NCBI RefSeq assembly: GCF_900290275.1
Contig: NZ_LT985324.1
Location: forward strand, 1,195,971-1,259,970
Direction: 5' to 3'
Length of the DNA stretch: 64,000 nt
Source: Prevotella merdae
Lineage (GTDB): Bacteria; Bacteroidota; Bacteroidia; Bacteroidales; Bacteroidaceae
The translations under genes were made by a program, and so were the position numbers. The notes under the pieces are model-generated. The model was not told the origin of the DNA. It did no database searches and was given only the letters and a program-made list of their open reading frames with translations. Shown in pieces: positions 27,159 through 35,305 of the stretch. The first letter of the stretch is position 1, and each line of letters begins with the position of its first letter.

Positions 27159-28031
27159 TTATTTACATTCAAACATAGCGCAGGCCCATTCTCCGTCTGT
27201 CACCACGTCTATAATAGTCAAACCATTACTCTGGGCTGCTTGTTCCAACATTGGCACATCCGTTTCGTAGAATCCGCTGAGTATCAATCTTCCTCCTGTC
27301 TTAAGATGACTCCTGAATGCTGTCATATCGTTTAGTAGGATGTTGCGGTTGATATTGGCTATCACAACATCAAACTCTTCCTTCACACCGTCAAGAACCG
27401 AAGCGTCGCCAAGCAATACATCTAAATTGTCAACACCGTTTAGAGCGGCATTGTGCTTGGCATTCTCCGAGCTCCATTCGTCTATGTCATATCCCAACAC
27501 ACGGTTGGCTCCCAATCGCAATGCTACTATACCCAATATTCCAGTTCCACAACCACAATCAAGCACCGACTTGCCCGTCAAATCCATTCCAAGCAAACGA
27601 CGCAATATCATCCTTGTAGTCTGGTGTGTGCCTGTACCAAAGGCGTTGCGAGCCTCTATAAAGATGCGCATTACACCGTCATCACCAGCAAACATCGACA
27701 TATCTGTATGCTTGGCATCATATATTACAAGATGGTCAGACACACCTATTGGCTCAAATCCCTGGTCTTCCCAACCTTGATTCCAGTCTTGGTCAGGCAC
27801 TTCTTCTATATTATATGTAACTTGTGTGCCCTCTGGCATATAGTCGACTATGGCTGCATCAAGGGCTTCTTTGTCGTAAAGCGGACGTTGTACATATCCT
27901 GCAATACCATTATCAGTATCCTCAAAAGCCTCGAATCCTGCCTCACATGCGGCAGCCGATAACAACTCTCGTGCTGGCTGAAGCAGCTCTTCAGCACATT
28001 CTATATCAAAGTTTGCTACGTAGTATTTCAT
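27159..28031 (-). CDS. prmA: Ribosomal protein L11 methyltransferase
   Basis: Methylates L11 with S-adenosylmethionine. It is 290 residues, full length. It has an N-terminal substrate-binding domain, the EARNAFGTGTHQTT segment, the SAM motif VLDCGCGTGILGI and the IANINRNILL loop. A TAATTTTG box at 28070-28063 precedes it by about 32 bases. Confidence 0.94.
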   Translation of the reverse strand: MKYYVANFDIECAEELLQPARELLSAAACEAGFEAFEDTDNGIAGYVQRPLYDKEALDAAIVDYMPEGTQVTYNIEEVPDQDWNQGWEDQGFEPIGVSDHLVIYDAKHTDMSMFAGDDGVMRIFIEARNAFGTGTHQTTRMILRRLLGMDLTGKSVLDCGCGTGILGIVALRLGANRVLGYDIDEWSSENAKHNAALNGVDNLDVLLGDASVLDGVKEEFDVVIANINRNILLNDMTAFRSHLKTGGRLILSGFYETDVPMLEQAAQSNGLTIIDVVTDGEWACAMFECK

Positions 28032-28127
28032 GTTTATATTGTGATTTTTTGTTTTTACTACGCAAAATTAAGCATAAAAAACCTAACATCATAATAGCAT
28101 GACAAACTCAAATATATAAAAAACATA

Positions 28128-28172
28128 AAATTAGGGGAAAACCTATGCCGTTTTAGGGTTTTTCCCTAATTT
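28128..28172. repeat. Inverted repeat overlapping a -7 box in a divergent promoter region
   Basis: Arms 28128-28143 (AAATTAGGGGAAAACC) and 28157-28172 pair over 16 bp with one wobble and a 13-base loop. The right arm overlaps TAATTTTG (28167-28174); a second TAATTTTG follows at 28190-28197 before the gene at 28231. It lies between the divergent prmA and 28231 starts, so it is not a gene-end terminator. Confidence 0.75.
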
Positions 28173-28230
28173 TGCAACCAAATAAGCATTAATTTTGCAT
28201 ACATAAATAATGTAACAATAGTAAACCATT

Positions 28231-29211
28231 ATGAAGACACGGTTATTATTTCTCTCAGTCCTTATAACGGCATTGCCAATGTCAATGGCTGCCCAGGACG
28301 ACGACCTCTACTTCAAGCCGAAGAAGAGATCGAAGACTGAAATGTCCACACATTTCGATAAAAACATATACGACAGACCTGCCTATTACTGTGGCAGCAA
28401 CCGTAACGTTGACGAGTATAACCGTCGTGGCAAGCTCAAGAGTTACTATCAAAAGATAGGTACCGACTCTCTTGGCAACGACATTCTTGAGTTTCGCGAG
28501 GGCGATGGCACTTATGGCAAAGCCGATCTCGACTCTACCATAGTCATCTATCCTGGCTCCGAGCGCTATTACGACGAAGATAACGACTATACTTATTCTC
28601 GTCGCATGGGTCGATTCGACGGTTTTTACGGCTATTGGGACCCTATGTTCTACGGTTCGTATTGGGGTTCTCCCTACTGGCGTGGCTATTATAGCTGGTA
28701 CGACCCATGGTATGATCCATGGTACGGACCTTATTACACTGGTTGGTATAGCGGATGGTACAATCCGTGGTACTATGGTTATGGATGGGGACATCCATAT
28801 TGGGGATGGGGCAGTGCTTGGTATCCATCTTGGCATTATGCCTATAACGGACCAACTGGCACATTAAACCACTCCAACCGTAAAGGTTCCTTCGGCAGTC
28901 GTGGCTCGTCTACAAGCCGCAGCGCCTTTGGCAGCCGCAACACATCTAACGCCAACAACCGTTGGTCAAACGACAGCCGCAACGACCGCAACTCATTTGG
29001 TAGCCGCAACAACCGCTCTAACAATACCTATCGTCAGCAGCAATATCAACAGCCTACCTATACCAATCCTAACAGCAACTTTGGTTCAAGTCGCGGATCA
29101 TTTGGTGGAGGATCTGGTTTTGGCAGCAACCGCGGTAGCTTTGGTGGCGGTGGAGGCTTCGGAGGAGGCGGAAGCCGTGGCGGTGGAGGAGGCTTTGGTA
29201 GTCGCCGATAA
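28231..29211 (+). CDS. Exported Trp/Tyr/Gly-rich repetitive protein
   Basis: A 326-residue protein of unknown function with a signal peptide (MKTRLLFLSVLITALPMSMAAQ). After a charged region (about 22-125), residues 130-210 are a run of W-Y-G-P repeats (units like YDPWYDPWYGP, GWYNPWYYG). Residues 225-326 are Ser/Asn/Arg repeats (GSRN, NRSNN) ending in GGGGGFG blocks. The composition suggests a disordered or adhesive surface or periplasmic protein. It is 90 bases upstream of the FadL-like porin gene, so possibly co-transcribed. Confidence 0.8.
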   Translation: MKTRLLFLSVLITALPMSMAAQDDDLYFKPKKRSKTEMSTHFDKNIYDRPAYYCGSNRNVDEYNRRGKLKSYYQKIGTDSLGNDILEFREGDGTYGKADLDSTIVIYPGSERYYDEDNDYTYSRRMGRFDGFYGYWDPMFYGSYWGSPYWRGYYSWYDPWYDPWYGPYYTGWYSGWYNPWYYGYGWGHPYWGWGSAWYPSWHYAYNGPTGTLNHSNRKGSFGSRGSSTSRSAFGSRNTSNANNRWSNDSRNDRNSFGSRNNRSNNTYRQQQYQQPTYTNPNSNFGSSRGSFGGGSGFGSNRGSFGGGGGFGGGGSRGGGGGFGSRR

Positions 29212-29301
29212 CACACTATCTGTTTCTGACTATGGTCTATACCGTAGTCAGAATACTGTATACAAACAACAATCCTAAAAAAATAAAGTACAGCAAACGC
29301 T

Positions 29302-30954
29302 ATGAAAAAGATATTTTCAATAATGACAGCCGCAATGCTTGGCACTGTGGCGTCTGCTCAGGAAACCTACGACAACGCTCCTTTAGCACAGAAGGATCTT
29401 AACGGAACCGCACGCTACGTAGGTATGGGTGGCGCAATGGAGGCACTTGGAGCTGATGTTTCGACAATGGGAACTAACCCTGCGGGCATCGGTATGTTCC
29501 GTCGCAGTGTTGTCAATGGTTCATTTGGATTCAACAGTCAGTCGGAAGCCGAATCGTTTAATGGTGCCGACAAGACCAATATGAGTTTTGATCAAGCCGG
29601 CTTTGTATACTCTATGCGCACAAGCCGTAGCTCTTTCATCAACTTCGGATTCAGCTATACAAAGAGCAAGAACTTCGCTCAGATTCTCTCTGCTACCGAC
29701 AAACTCAATGGTGCATCACAGAATAAATTGTCGGCAATGAAGAATCTCAATGGTATCTACAAGTTTGATGGCAGCAATGGTCTAAACGCCAAATATGCCA
29801 CATATAGCCAGGTAGACCATCTTTACAGCAATGTTCTGTTCAACCATTACGATGCCGACAACGCAAGCGACCCTAACAACGCCGTTCTTAATAATGGTGT
29901 TATCGTCAAGGAATCAAGCCCTACAACTCCTGTTTATTTCAATGCCACCGACTATCAATTCGGTCGTGCCACATCCGGATATATAGGCGAGTACAACTTC
30001 AACATCAGCGGCAACTCAAACGACCGTTTCTACTGGGGCTTGACATTCGGACTATACGACGTCCACTATAATGGCTCGTCCGATTATGCAGAAAATCTTG
30101 TTGACGGCAGCAACCCTATAGGCAATATACTTATGAGTGACGACCGCAAGATTACTGGTACAGGTTTCGACATTAAGGGTGGTATCATCTTCCGTCCGGT
30201 TGAGGAATCTCCTTTCCGTGTTGGTCTATATGTTCACACACCTACATGGTACGACCTCACTACAAAGAACTATACAACTCTCGACATAAGCAACCTCAAC
30301 CAAGGCTATGGCTCTATCAACAAGGACAAGTCATACGAGTCGTACGACTTCAAGTTCTACACTCCTTGGCGCTTCGGCGTTAGCCTTGGCCATACCGTTG
30401 GCAATTACCTTGCTATCGGTGCCACATACGAGTATGCCGACTATTCTACCTGCGACATCCGTATCAACGATGGTGGCACAGTTGACGAATGGGGCTACTA
30501 TTACGACGAAAGTCACAGCGATGAGGTTATGAAGCAGAGTATCAAGAACTCGCTCAAAGGTGTGCACACTCTTAAGCTTGGTGTCGAGTTCAAACCAGAA
30601 AAGAACTTTGCCGTTCGTCTTGGCTACAACTATCTCTCGGCAATGTATAGCAAGGATGGCTACAAGGATGGTTCACTCGATTCGTACGGCACATACTACA
30701 GCTCTACAACCGATTACACCAACTGGAAGGATACTCACCGCATAACCGCAGGTTTTGGTTATGCCTTTAAAAACTGGAATTTCGACATTGCCTATCAGTA
30801 CAGTCAGACCAATGGTGACTTCTATCCTTTCATGAGCTACGTAGACCAGCCTACCAATGCCGAAAGAGTGCCTGCATTCGACAATGTATGCAACTCTACA
30901 AAGGTTAGCAACAAGCGCAACCAAGTGCTCATGACCATTGGTTACAAGTTCTAA
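29302..30954 (+). CDS. OmpP1/FadL-like outer-membrane transporter
   Basis: A 550-residue outer-membrane beta-barrel with a signal peptide (MKKIFSIMTAAMLGTVASAQ). The N-terminal ARYVGMGGAMEALGAD with STMGTNPAGIG is the family hallmark, followed by alternating amphipathic strands. It ends in an aromatic terminal strand (VLMTIGYKF). Homologues carry hydrophobic molecules; in Bacteroidales they are sometimes labelled hemin receptor, which the sequence does not prove. Confidence 0.85.
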   Translation: MKKIFSIMTAAMLGTVASAQETYDNAPLAQKDLNGTARYVGMGGAMEALGADVSTMGTNPAGIGMFRRSVVNGSFGFNSQSEAESFNGADKTNMSFDQAGFVYSMRTSRSSFINFGFSYTKSKNFAQILSATDKLNGASQNKLSAMKNLNGIYKFDGSNGLNAKYATYSQVDHLYSNVLFNHYDADNASDPNNAVLNNGVIVKESSPTTPVYFNATDYQFGRATSGYIGEYNFNISGNSNDRFYWGLTFGLYDVHYNGSSDYAENLVDGSNPIGNILMSDDRKITGTGFDIKGGIIFRPVEESPFRVGLYVHTPTWYDLTTKNYTTLDISNLNQGYGSINKDKSYESYDFKFYTPWRFGVSLGHTVGNYLAIGATYEYADYSTCDIRINDGGTVDEWGYYYDESHSDEVMKQSIKNSLKGVHTLKLGVEFKPEKNFAVRLGYNYLSAMYSKDGYKDGSLDSYGTYYSSTTDYTNWKDTHRITAGFGYAFKNWNFDIAYQYSQTNGDFYPFMSYVDQPTNAERVPAFDNVCNSTKVSNKRNQVLMTIGYKF

Positions 30955-31002
30955 CACGAATCTGACAGAGCGATAAGCAACAGACAAAAAGTGGTGCAAA
31001 AG

Positions 31003-31034
31003 TTTGGCTCATTAAGAAAAAAGCCTTACCTTTG
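31003..31034 (+). promoter_or_regulatory. Promoter of the tRNA-Thr/tRNA-Gly unit
   Basis: TTTG (31003-31006), 20 bases, TACCTTTG (31027-31034), ending 25 bases before tRNA-Thr. Confidence 0.8.
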
Positions 31035-31059
31035 CACCGCATTAAGAAACAATAGGGTT

Positions 31060-31135
<76 letters not shown>

Positions 31136-31166
31136 TAATTGCTTTCTCCTTAATTCGCTCTACTTT

Positions 31167-31239
31167 GCGGTAATAGCTCAGTTGGTAGAGCACTAGCTTC
31201 CCAAGCTGGGGGTCGCGGGTTCGAACCCCGTTTACCGCT
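31167..31239 (+). tRNA. tRNA-Gly (CCC anticodon)
   Basis: Acceptor arms GCGGTAA/TTACCGC, D-arm AGCTCAGTTGGTAGAGC, anticodon loop TTCCCAA, T-loop GGTTCGAACCC. The CCA end is not encoded. It is 31 bases after tRNA-Thr in the same unit. Confidence 0.93.
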
Positions 31240-31283
31240 CACTACTCCACTAATTTAATTTATATACATATATACTATATACA

Positions 31284-31310
31284 ACGGTTCTCATTTCGAG
31301 GACCGTTTTT
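31284..31310 (+). terminator. Terminator of the tRNA-Thr/Gly unit
   Basis: Stem ACGGTTCTC with GAGGACCGT (one wobble), a 5-base loop, then five Ts. Confidence 0.85.
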
Positions 31311-31381
31311 GTTTATATAATACTAATAAGAAATGATTATTTGATCCTGGAGATGGCAAAATAGAAGTTAGCTTATAAACA

Positions 31382-31417
31382 ACAAAGAGATGATTCCCTA
31401 AGAAATCATCTCTTTGT
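31382..31417 (-). terminator. Terminator of the tRNA-Asp cluster
   Basis: Arms ACAAAGAGATGATT and AATCATCTCTTTGT form a 14-bp stem right after the last tRNA-Asp in transcription order; GTTGTTT follows on the minus strand. Confidence 0.8.
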
Positions 31418-31420
31418 AGG

Positions 31421-31494
31421 CGGTGCGTACGAGACTCGAACTCGTGACCCCATGCGTGACAGGCATGTATTCTAACCAACTGAACTAACGCACC
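31421..31494 (-). tRNA. tRNA-Asp (GTC anticodon), copy 1 by coordinate
   Basis: Minus strand begins GGTGCGTTAGTTCAGTTGG, with anticodon loop CTGTCAC, T-arm GAGTTCGAGTCTC and acceptor ACGCACC plus discriminator G. No encoded CCA. One of four identical tandem copies. Confidence 0.95.
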
Positions 31495-31529
31495 AAAGTT
31501 ATCAAAAACTTTGTCTGAAAAAACGTTGG

Positions 31530-31603
31530 CGGTGCGTACGAGACTCGAACTCGTGACCCCATGCGTGACAGGCATGTATTCTAACCAACTGAACTAACGC
31601 ACC
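31530..31603 (-). tRNA. tRNA-Asp (GTC anticodon), copy 2 by coordinate
   Basis: Sequence identical to the other three copies over the mature tRNA. Its flanks (AAAAAC and GTTGGCGG side) resemble those of copy 4, which suggests duplication of a unit larger than the tRNA. Confidence 0.95.
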
Positions 31604-31640
31604 AAAGCATTTTCACTTTGTCGTTATTGATAGCAACCAG

Positions 31641-31714
31641 CGGTGCGTACGAGACTCGAACTCGTGACCCCATGCGTGACAGGCATGTATTCTAACCAAC
31701 TGAACTAACGCACC
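31641..31714 (-). tRNA. tRNA-Asp (GTC anticodon), copy 3 by coordinate
   Basis: Identical mature sequence; anticodon loop CTGTCAC. It is separated from its neighbours by 34-37 base spacers that differ in sequence. Confidence 0.95.
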
Positions 31715-31748
31715 AAGGCTATCAAAAACTTTGCTCAAAAAATGTTGG

Positions 31749-31822
31749 CGGTGCGTACGAGACTCGAACTCGTGACCCCATGCGTGACAGGCATGTATTC
31801 TAACCAACTGAACTAACGCACC
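31749..31822 (-). tRNA. tRNA-Asp (GTC anticodon), copy 4 by coordinate (first transcribed)
   Basis: Identical mature sequence. It is the promoter-proximal copy on the minus strand; CTTTGCAC-type sequence upstream (near 31880) may be part of the promoter. Confidence 0.95.
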
Positions 31823-31916
31823 ATAAGGCATACTCCTCAATTAGCTTGAGAGGCTAACCCTATCATTTTTTTAGCGAGTGCAAAGATATGAAAATTTCCT
31901 ATAACCGCCAAACTTT

Positions 31917-32438
31917 TCAGCAGTTTTTTTGCAATATTTTTTGCATTACTATCGCATTTTGATAGTTATCACCATCGTAAAGCCAATCTTTAAGCACCGC
32001 CGACCGCTCAAAGCCCATCTTGTCAAAAAGCACTAACGAAGCCGCATTCTTCTGGGAAACAATGGCATACAACTGACGCAAATGAAGTGTATGCAGTGCA
32101 TAATGCATTATTTGCTCCAAGGCAGACATTGCCAGACCTTTTCTACGAAAATCTCTATGTACTACTATACTTATCTCCGCTCTTCGATGCTGCGCATTAA
32201 AGTCAAACACGTCAATCATGCCCACTGTCCTTCTCTCGCAATCTTCCACAATCATCCTAACCTGTCCGTCATTATATATATCGTTAGACGAATTGGCTAT
32301 ATAGTCATGCAATACATACCGCGAGTAAGGCACACTGGCATTGCCAATGTTCCACACCTCATGGTCGTTCTCCATTGCATACAGAAAATCGAGATCTTCC
32401 GGTTCCATGGCTCTCAGCCTTGCCTTCTGTTCCATCAT
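31917..32438 (-). CDS. GNAT family N-acetyltransferase
   Basis: A 173-residue acetyltransferase of the RimJ/RimL/SpeG type. It has RLRAMEPEDLDFLYAMEND at the start, the acetyl-CoA loop RDFRRKGLAMSAL (about 97-109), and the IVSQKNAASLVLFDKMGFE motif. The acceptor substrate (protein N-terminus, antibiotic or polyamine) is not determinable. Its ATG overlaps the stop of the glycosyltransferase gene, so translation is probably coupled. Last gene of the recR operon. Confidence 0.9.
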   Translation of the reverse strand: MMEQKARLRAMEPEDLDFLYAMENDHEVWNIGNASVPYSRYVLHDYIANSSNDIYNDGQVRMIVEDCERRTVGMIDVFDFNAQHRRAEISIVVHRDFRRKGLAMSALEQIMHYALHTLHLRQLYAIVSQKNAASLVLFDKMGFERSAVLKDWLYDGDNYQNAIVMQKILQKNC

Positions 32439-33625
32439 GCTATAATCTCCTTGTCGGTTATTATGATATTGGTCTTTGGACTATATGTGCCGATAGATAC
32501 GTTTGGCTTGCTATGTTCCTGGAAAATCTTGAATATACTGTCATACGAAAAGGCATCTGTGTCGTACACCACATTCACACGCTCCGTATCAGTTATTGTG
32601 ATATTGCCATGTCCATCTGGCATGGTCTGTTCTGTTCCCTCAACAAACTCCGCCTCTATGCCTCGCTTGTTGCAAATAGCCTTACATCTCTCTATGCTCG
32701 CGCACGTACCTATAAATATATATCTTGCATAACTTCCCGCATTGGGTAGGAAAAAACCCAGATTCTTCTTTACAGATGACATCTGCATCTTAAATAAGGT
32801 TATGGTGGCCTTAAATATAATAGCCGCCTTTATAGGCAGTGTTACAAATGCCGCCTTATTGCCATAATGCTTGCGGAAGAATATCAGCATGGCGTTGTAG
32901 AACACGTGTACATAACGGAACGACGACTTATGTGCGCTCTCGCCTTTATAATGCAGCATGGTTGCAGGCACAAACCAGTTCTCGTAACCTCCCTTTAGCA
33001 GGCGATACGATAGGTCGATGTCCTCGCCATACATAAAGTACTCCTGGTCAAGCAATCCCACTTTGTCTAATGCCGAACGGCGCAGCATACAGAATGCACC
33101 GCTTATTATATCTATACGCGATGGTTTGTCCCAAGGCAGATAACCCATATAGTAACGACCAAAGCGGCGATTCTGCGGATACATGGCACACAATCCACTC
33201 ATCTTATAGAACGATGTTGCCACTGTAGGCACACCGCGTCTCGACTCTCTTGCCTTTGTTCCATCGGCATTCAGCATCTTTATGCCGGCACCGCCTGCCT
33301 TAGGATGCTCGTCCATAAAAGCCAGCACATCGGCTATCGTATGCTCGCCTACAATAGTGTCTGGATTTAGCAGCAGCACATACTCGCCTTTGCTTTGTCG
33401 TATGGCAATGTTGTTTGCACGCGAGAAACCAAGGTTGTGGTTGCTGCAAATAAGATGAATATTAGGAAACTTATTGCCGATATACTCCACCGTACCATCG
33501 TCAGAATGGTTGTCCACTACATATATCTCGGCGTCTATATCCTTTATAGCCTTTTGCACAGCCATAAGGCACTGCTCCAAATAGAAGCGCACCTTATAAC
33601 TTACAATTATAACTGTCAGTTTCAA
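32435..33625 (-). CDS. GT2 family glycosyltransferase
   Basis: A cytosolic-face sugar transferase of about 396 residues. The family normally begins right before the first strand, here MKLTVIIVSYKVRFYLEQCL, which needs a TTG start at 33625, 13 bases after the upstream stop. A longer frame also lacks an ATG. The GT-A core has VVDNHSDDGT, the LLLNPDTIVG metal motif, SGAFCMLRR and MYGEDIDLSYR. A hydrophobic patch around 260-290 may attach to the membrane. The residues after about 300 are unlike known GT2 enzymes. Substrate unknown. Confidence 0.87.
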   Translation of the reverse strand: MKLTVIIVSYKVRFYLEQCLMAVQKAIKDIDAEIYVVDNHSDDGTVEYIGNKFPNIHLICSNHNLGFSRANNIAIRQSKGEYVLLLNPDTIVGEHTIADVLAFMDEHPKAGGAGIKMLNADGTKARESRRGVPTVATSFYKMSGLCAMYPQNRRFGRYYMGYLPWDKPSRIDIISGAFCMLRRSALDKVGLLDQEYFMYGEDIDLSYRLLKGGYENWFVPATMLHYKGESAHKSSFRYVHVFYNAMLIFFRKHYGNKAAFVTLPIKAAIIFKATITLFKMQMSSVKKNLGFFLPNAGSYARYIFIGTCASIERCKAICNKRGIEAEFVEGTEQTMPDGHGNITITDTERVNVVYDTDAFSYDSIFKIFQEHSKPNVSIGTYSPKTNIIITDKEIIA

Positions 33626-33638
33626 GTCTTTGTATGTT

Positions 33639-34064
33639 TTAATTGTTATTGGTAGCCACCTCCTGCTCGCATCGTGCCTTTGTTGGCAACACAAACGCAA
33701 GGCACAGGAAGATGATTATGGCCATATAGCCGAAAGCCACATTCATGTATAGATAATAAAGCAGGATGTTTGCCACCATTGGCACACACAACATCAGCAT
33801 TCTAATCATGCCAAACTTCAGCAGAGCCTCAGCCGATATCAGTCGTTTCTTCAATGCGCCAAACTTGAACAGTCGCAAAGCCACTGGTATCACACATAAT
33901 GTTAGCAGTTCCATAACGGTTGCCGCCCAGAACTCATCGCTGCCATTATCATCTTTCAATATGCCCGTTGGCAGTATGTCAGTCTCAAACAGCGCCGCCA
34001 TAACAAGCGATACAGCTACAAAGACTGCAAAAGTTGTCATCAACAGTTTCTGTGTATGTTTCAT
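33639..34064 (-). CDS. Small multi-pass membrane protein
   Basis: A 141-residue protein with about four hydrophobic segments ([58 protein letters not shown] and [15 protein letters not shown]) and a polar C-terminus. The family is unknown to me. It overlaps the 3' end of recR by 4 bases and precedes the glycosyltransferase gene. Confidence 0.8.
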   Translation of the reverse strand: MKHTQKLLMTTFAVFVAVSLVMAALFETDILPTGILKDDNGSDEFWAATVMELLTLCVIPVALRLFKFGALKKRLISAEALLKFGMIRMLMLCVPMVANILLYYLYMNVAFGYMAIIIFLCLAFVLPTKARCEQEVATNNN

Positions 34065-34678
34065 TGTTTTGTTGTCATTGTTGTACGGTTAAGTATTGCA
34101 CGTCCCAAAGTCACCTCGTCAGTATACTCCAGTTCGTCGCCCACGCTTATGCCACGTGCTATCACACTCACTGCCACATCATATGGTGCAAGCTTTCGCG
34201 ATATATAGAAGTTGGTTGTGTCGCCTTCCATTGTCGAGCTCAGTGCCAATATCACCTCCTTCACACCACCATGTGCCACACGCTCCACAAGCGAGTCTAT
34301 CTCTATATCGTTAGGTCCTATACCGTCCATCGGCGATATTATGCCTCCAAGCACATGGTACAGACCGCGATACTGTTGCGTGTTCTCCACCGCCATAACG
34401 TCGCGTATATTCTCCACAACGCATATGGTCGTAGCGTCACGATGGGTGTCCGAGCATATCGGGCACACGTCTGTATCGCTTATATTATGGCATACTCGGC
34501 AATATTTCACCTCCTTGCGCACACGCGATACTGCCGAAGTGAAGTTGTCCACATCATCTTCCGACCGTCTTAACACATCAAGTACAAGTCGCAAGGCTGT
34601 CTTGCGACCAATACCTGGCAATTTAGAAAATTCCGCAACCGCCCTTTCCAGCAATTGCGAGGGATAAGTATTGTCCAT
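34061..34678 (-). CDS. recR: Recombination protein RecR
   Basis: Works with RecF and RecO to load RecA at gaps. About 205 residues from the ATG at 34678 (a TTG one codon earlier is unlikely). It has the helix-hairpin-helix [13 protein letters not shown], a four-Cys zinc finger (CRVC and CPIC), then a Toprim domain with [13 protein letters not shown] and the [14 protein letters not shown] segment. First gene of an operon with the membrane protein, glycosyltransferase and acetyltransferase. Confidence 0.97.
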   Translation of the reverse strand: MDNTYPSQLLERAVAEFSKLPGIGRKTALRLVLDVLRRSEDDVDNFTSAVSRVRKEVKYCRVCHNISDTDVCPICSDTHRDATTICVVENIRDVMAVENTQQYRGLYHVLGGIISPMDGIGPNDIEIDSLVERVAHGGVKEVILALSSTMEGDTTNFYISRKLAPYDVAVSVIARGISVGDELEYTDEVTLGRAILNRTTMTTKQ

Positions 34679-34701
34679 CAAAGTGTGGTGCCTCCCCTAC
34701 T

Positions 34702-35199
34702 CTATTCCTTGAAAAGATATACGCCAACGCCTATACGCAGACCGATTGTCGAATAGTCCTTATGGTTCTTAAACGACTGTTCGTAGTATATCGCTGGCTC
34801 TACCGTAACCGTGTTGTTCACGAAGAAGGCGTATCCCACTTCCACACCAGGCATAACATCGTTAAATTTCTTACCCTTGTGCACAAGCTTGCAGTTGGCA
34901 CCAAGGTATATGCCATTCTGCTCTATATAGTAGCGTCCGCCCACACCCACTGAGTAGCGGTCCTTTATCTCCTTGTTTCCGTTATGGTCGTAACCCACCT
35001 GTCCGTACAACATAATGTCGTCTGCCACAAAGTATCCTCCCTGAGCCTGAATGCCAAGGCAGAACTTGTCGCTACCCGAATAGCTGGCGTTAAGTCCTGT
35101 CAGCGAACCGCCGATATATGTCTTGCCCTGTTCAAACTGAGCGCTTGCTGCTGTTGTCGCAAGCAAGGCCACAGCCATTGCCATTAATTTCTTTTTCAT
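34702..35199 (-). CDS. Outer-membrane beta-barrel protein
   Basis: A 165-residue small barrel with a signal peptide (MKKKLMAMAVALLATTAASAQ). Alternating strands and Gly turns follow (YIGGSLTGLNASYSG, GVGGRYYIEQNGIYLG), with a C-terminal strand ending VYLFKE. It belongs to the small OmpX/OmpW-like barrels; function unknown. A TAAATTTG box (35235-35228) lies about 29 bases upstream. Confidence 0.82.
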   Translation of the reverse strand: MKKKLMAMAVALLATTAASAQFEQGKTYIGGSLTGLNASYSGSDKFCLGIQAQGGYFVADDIMLYGQVGYDHNGNKEIKDRYSVGVGGRYYIEQNGIYLGANCKLVHKGKKFNDVMPGVEVGYAFFVNNTVTVEPAIYYEQSFKNHKDYSTIGLRIGVGVYLFKE

Positions 35200-35244
35200 A
35201 TGTGTATTTCTGATTGATTGTTAGTTGCAAATTTACACATTAAA

Positions 35245-35275
35245 TTTGAGAAATGGAAAAATATAGCTACCTTTG
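35245..35275 (+). promoter_or_regulatory. Consensus promoter of the GHL10 hydrolase
   Basis: TTTG (35245-35248), exactly 19 bases, TACCTTTG (35268-35275); the ATG follows 31 bases later. Confidence 0.85.
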
Positions 35276-35305
35276 TGTTTTGAAATACAGAAATAGGAAC
35301 ATTAA

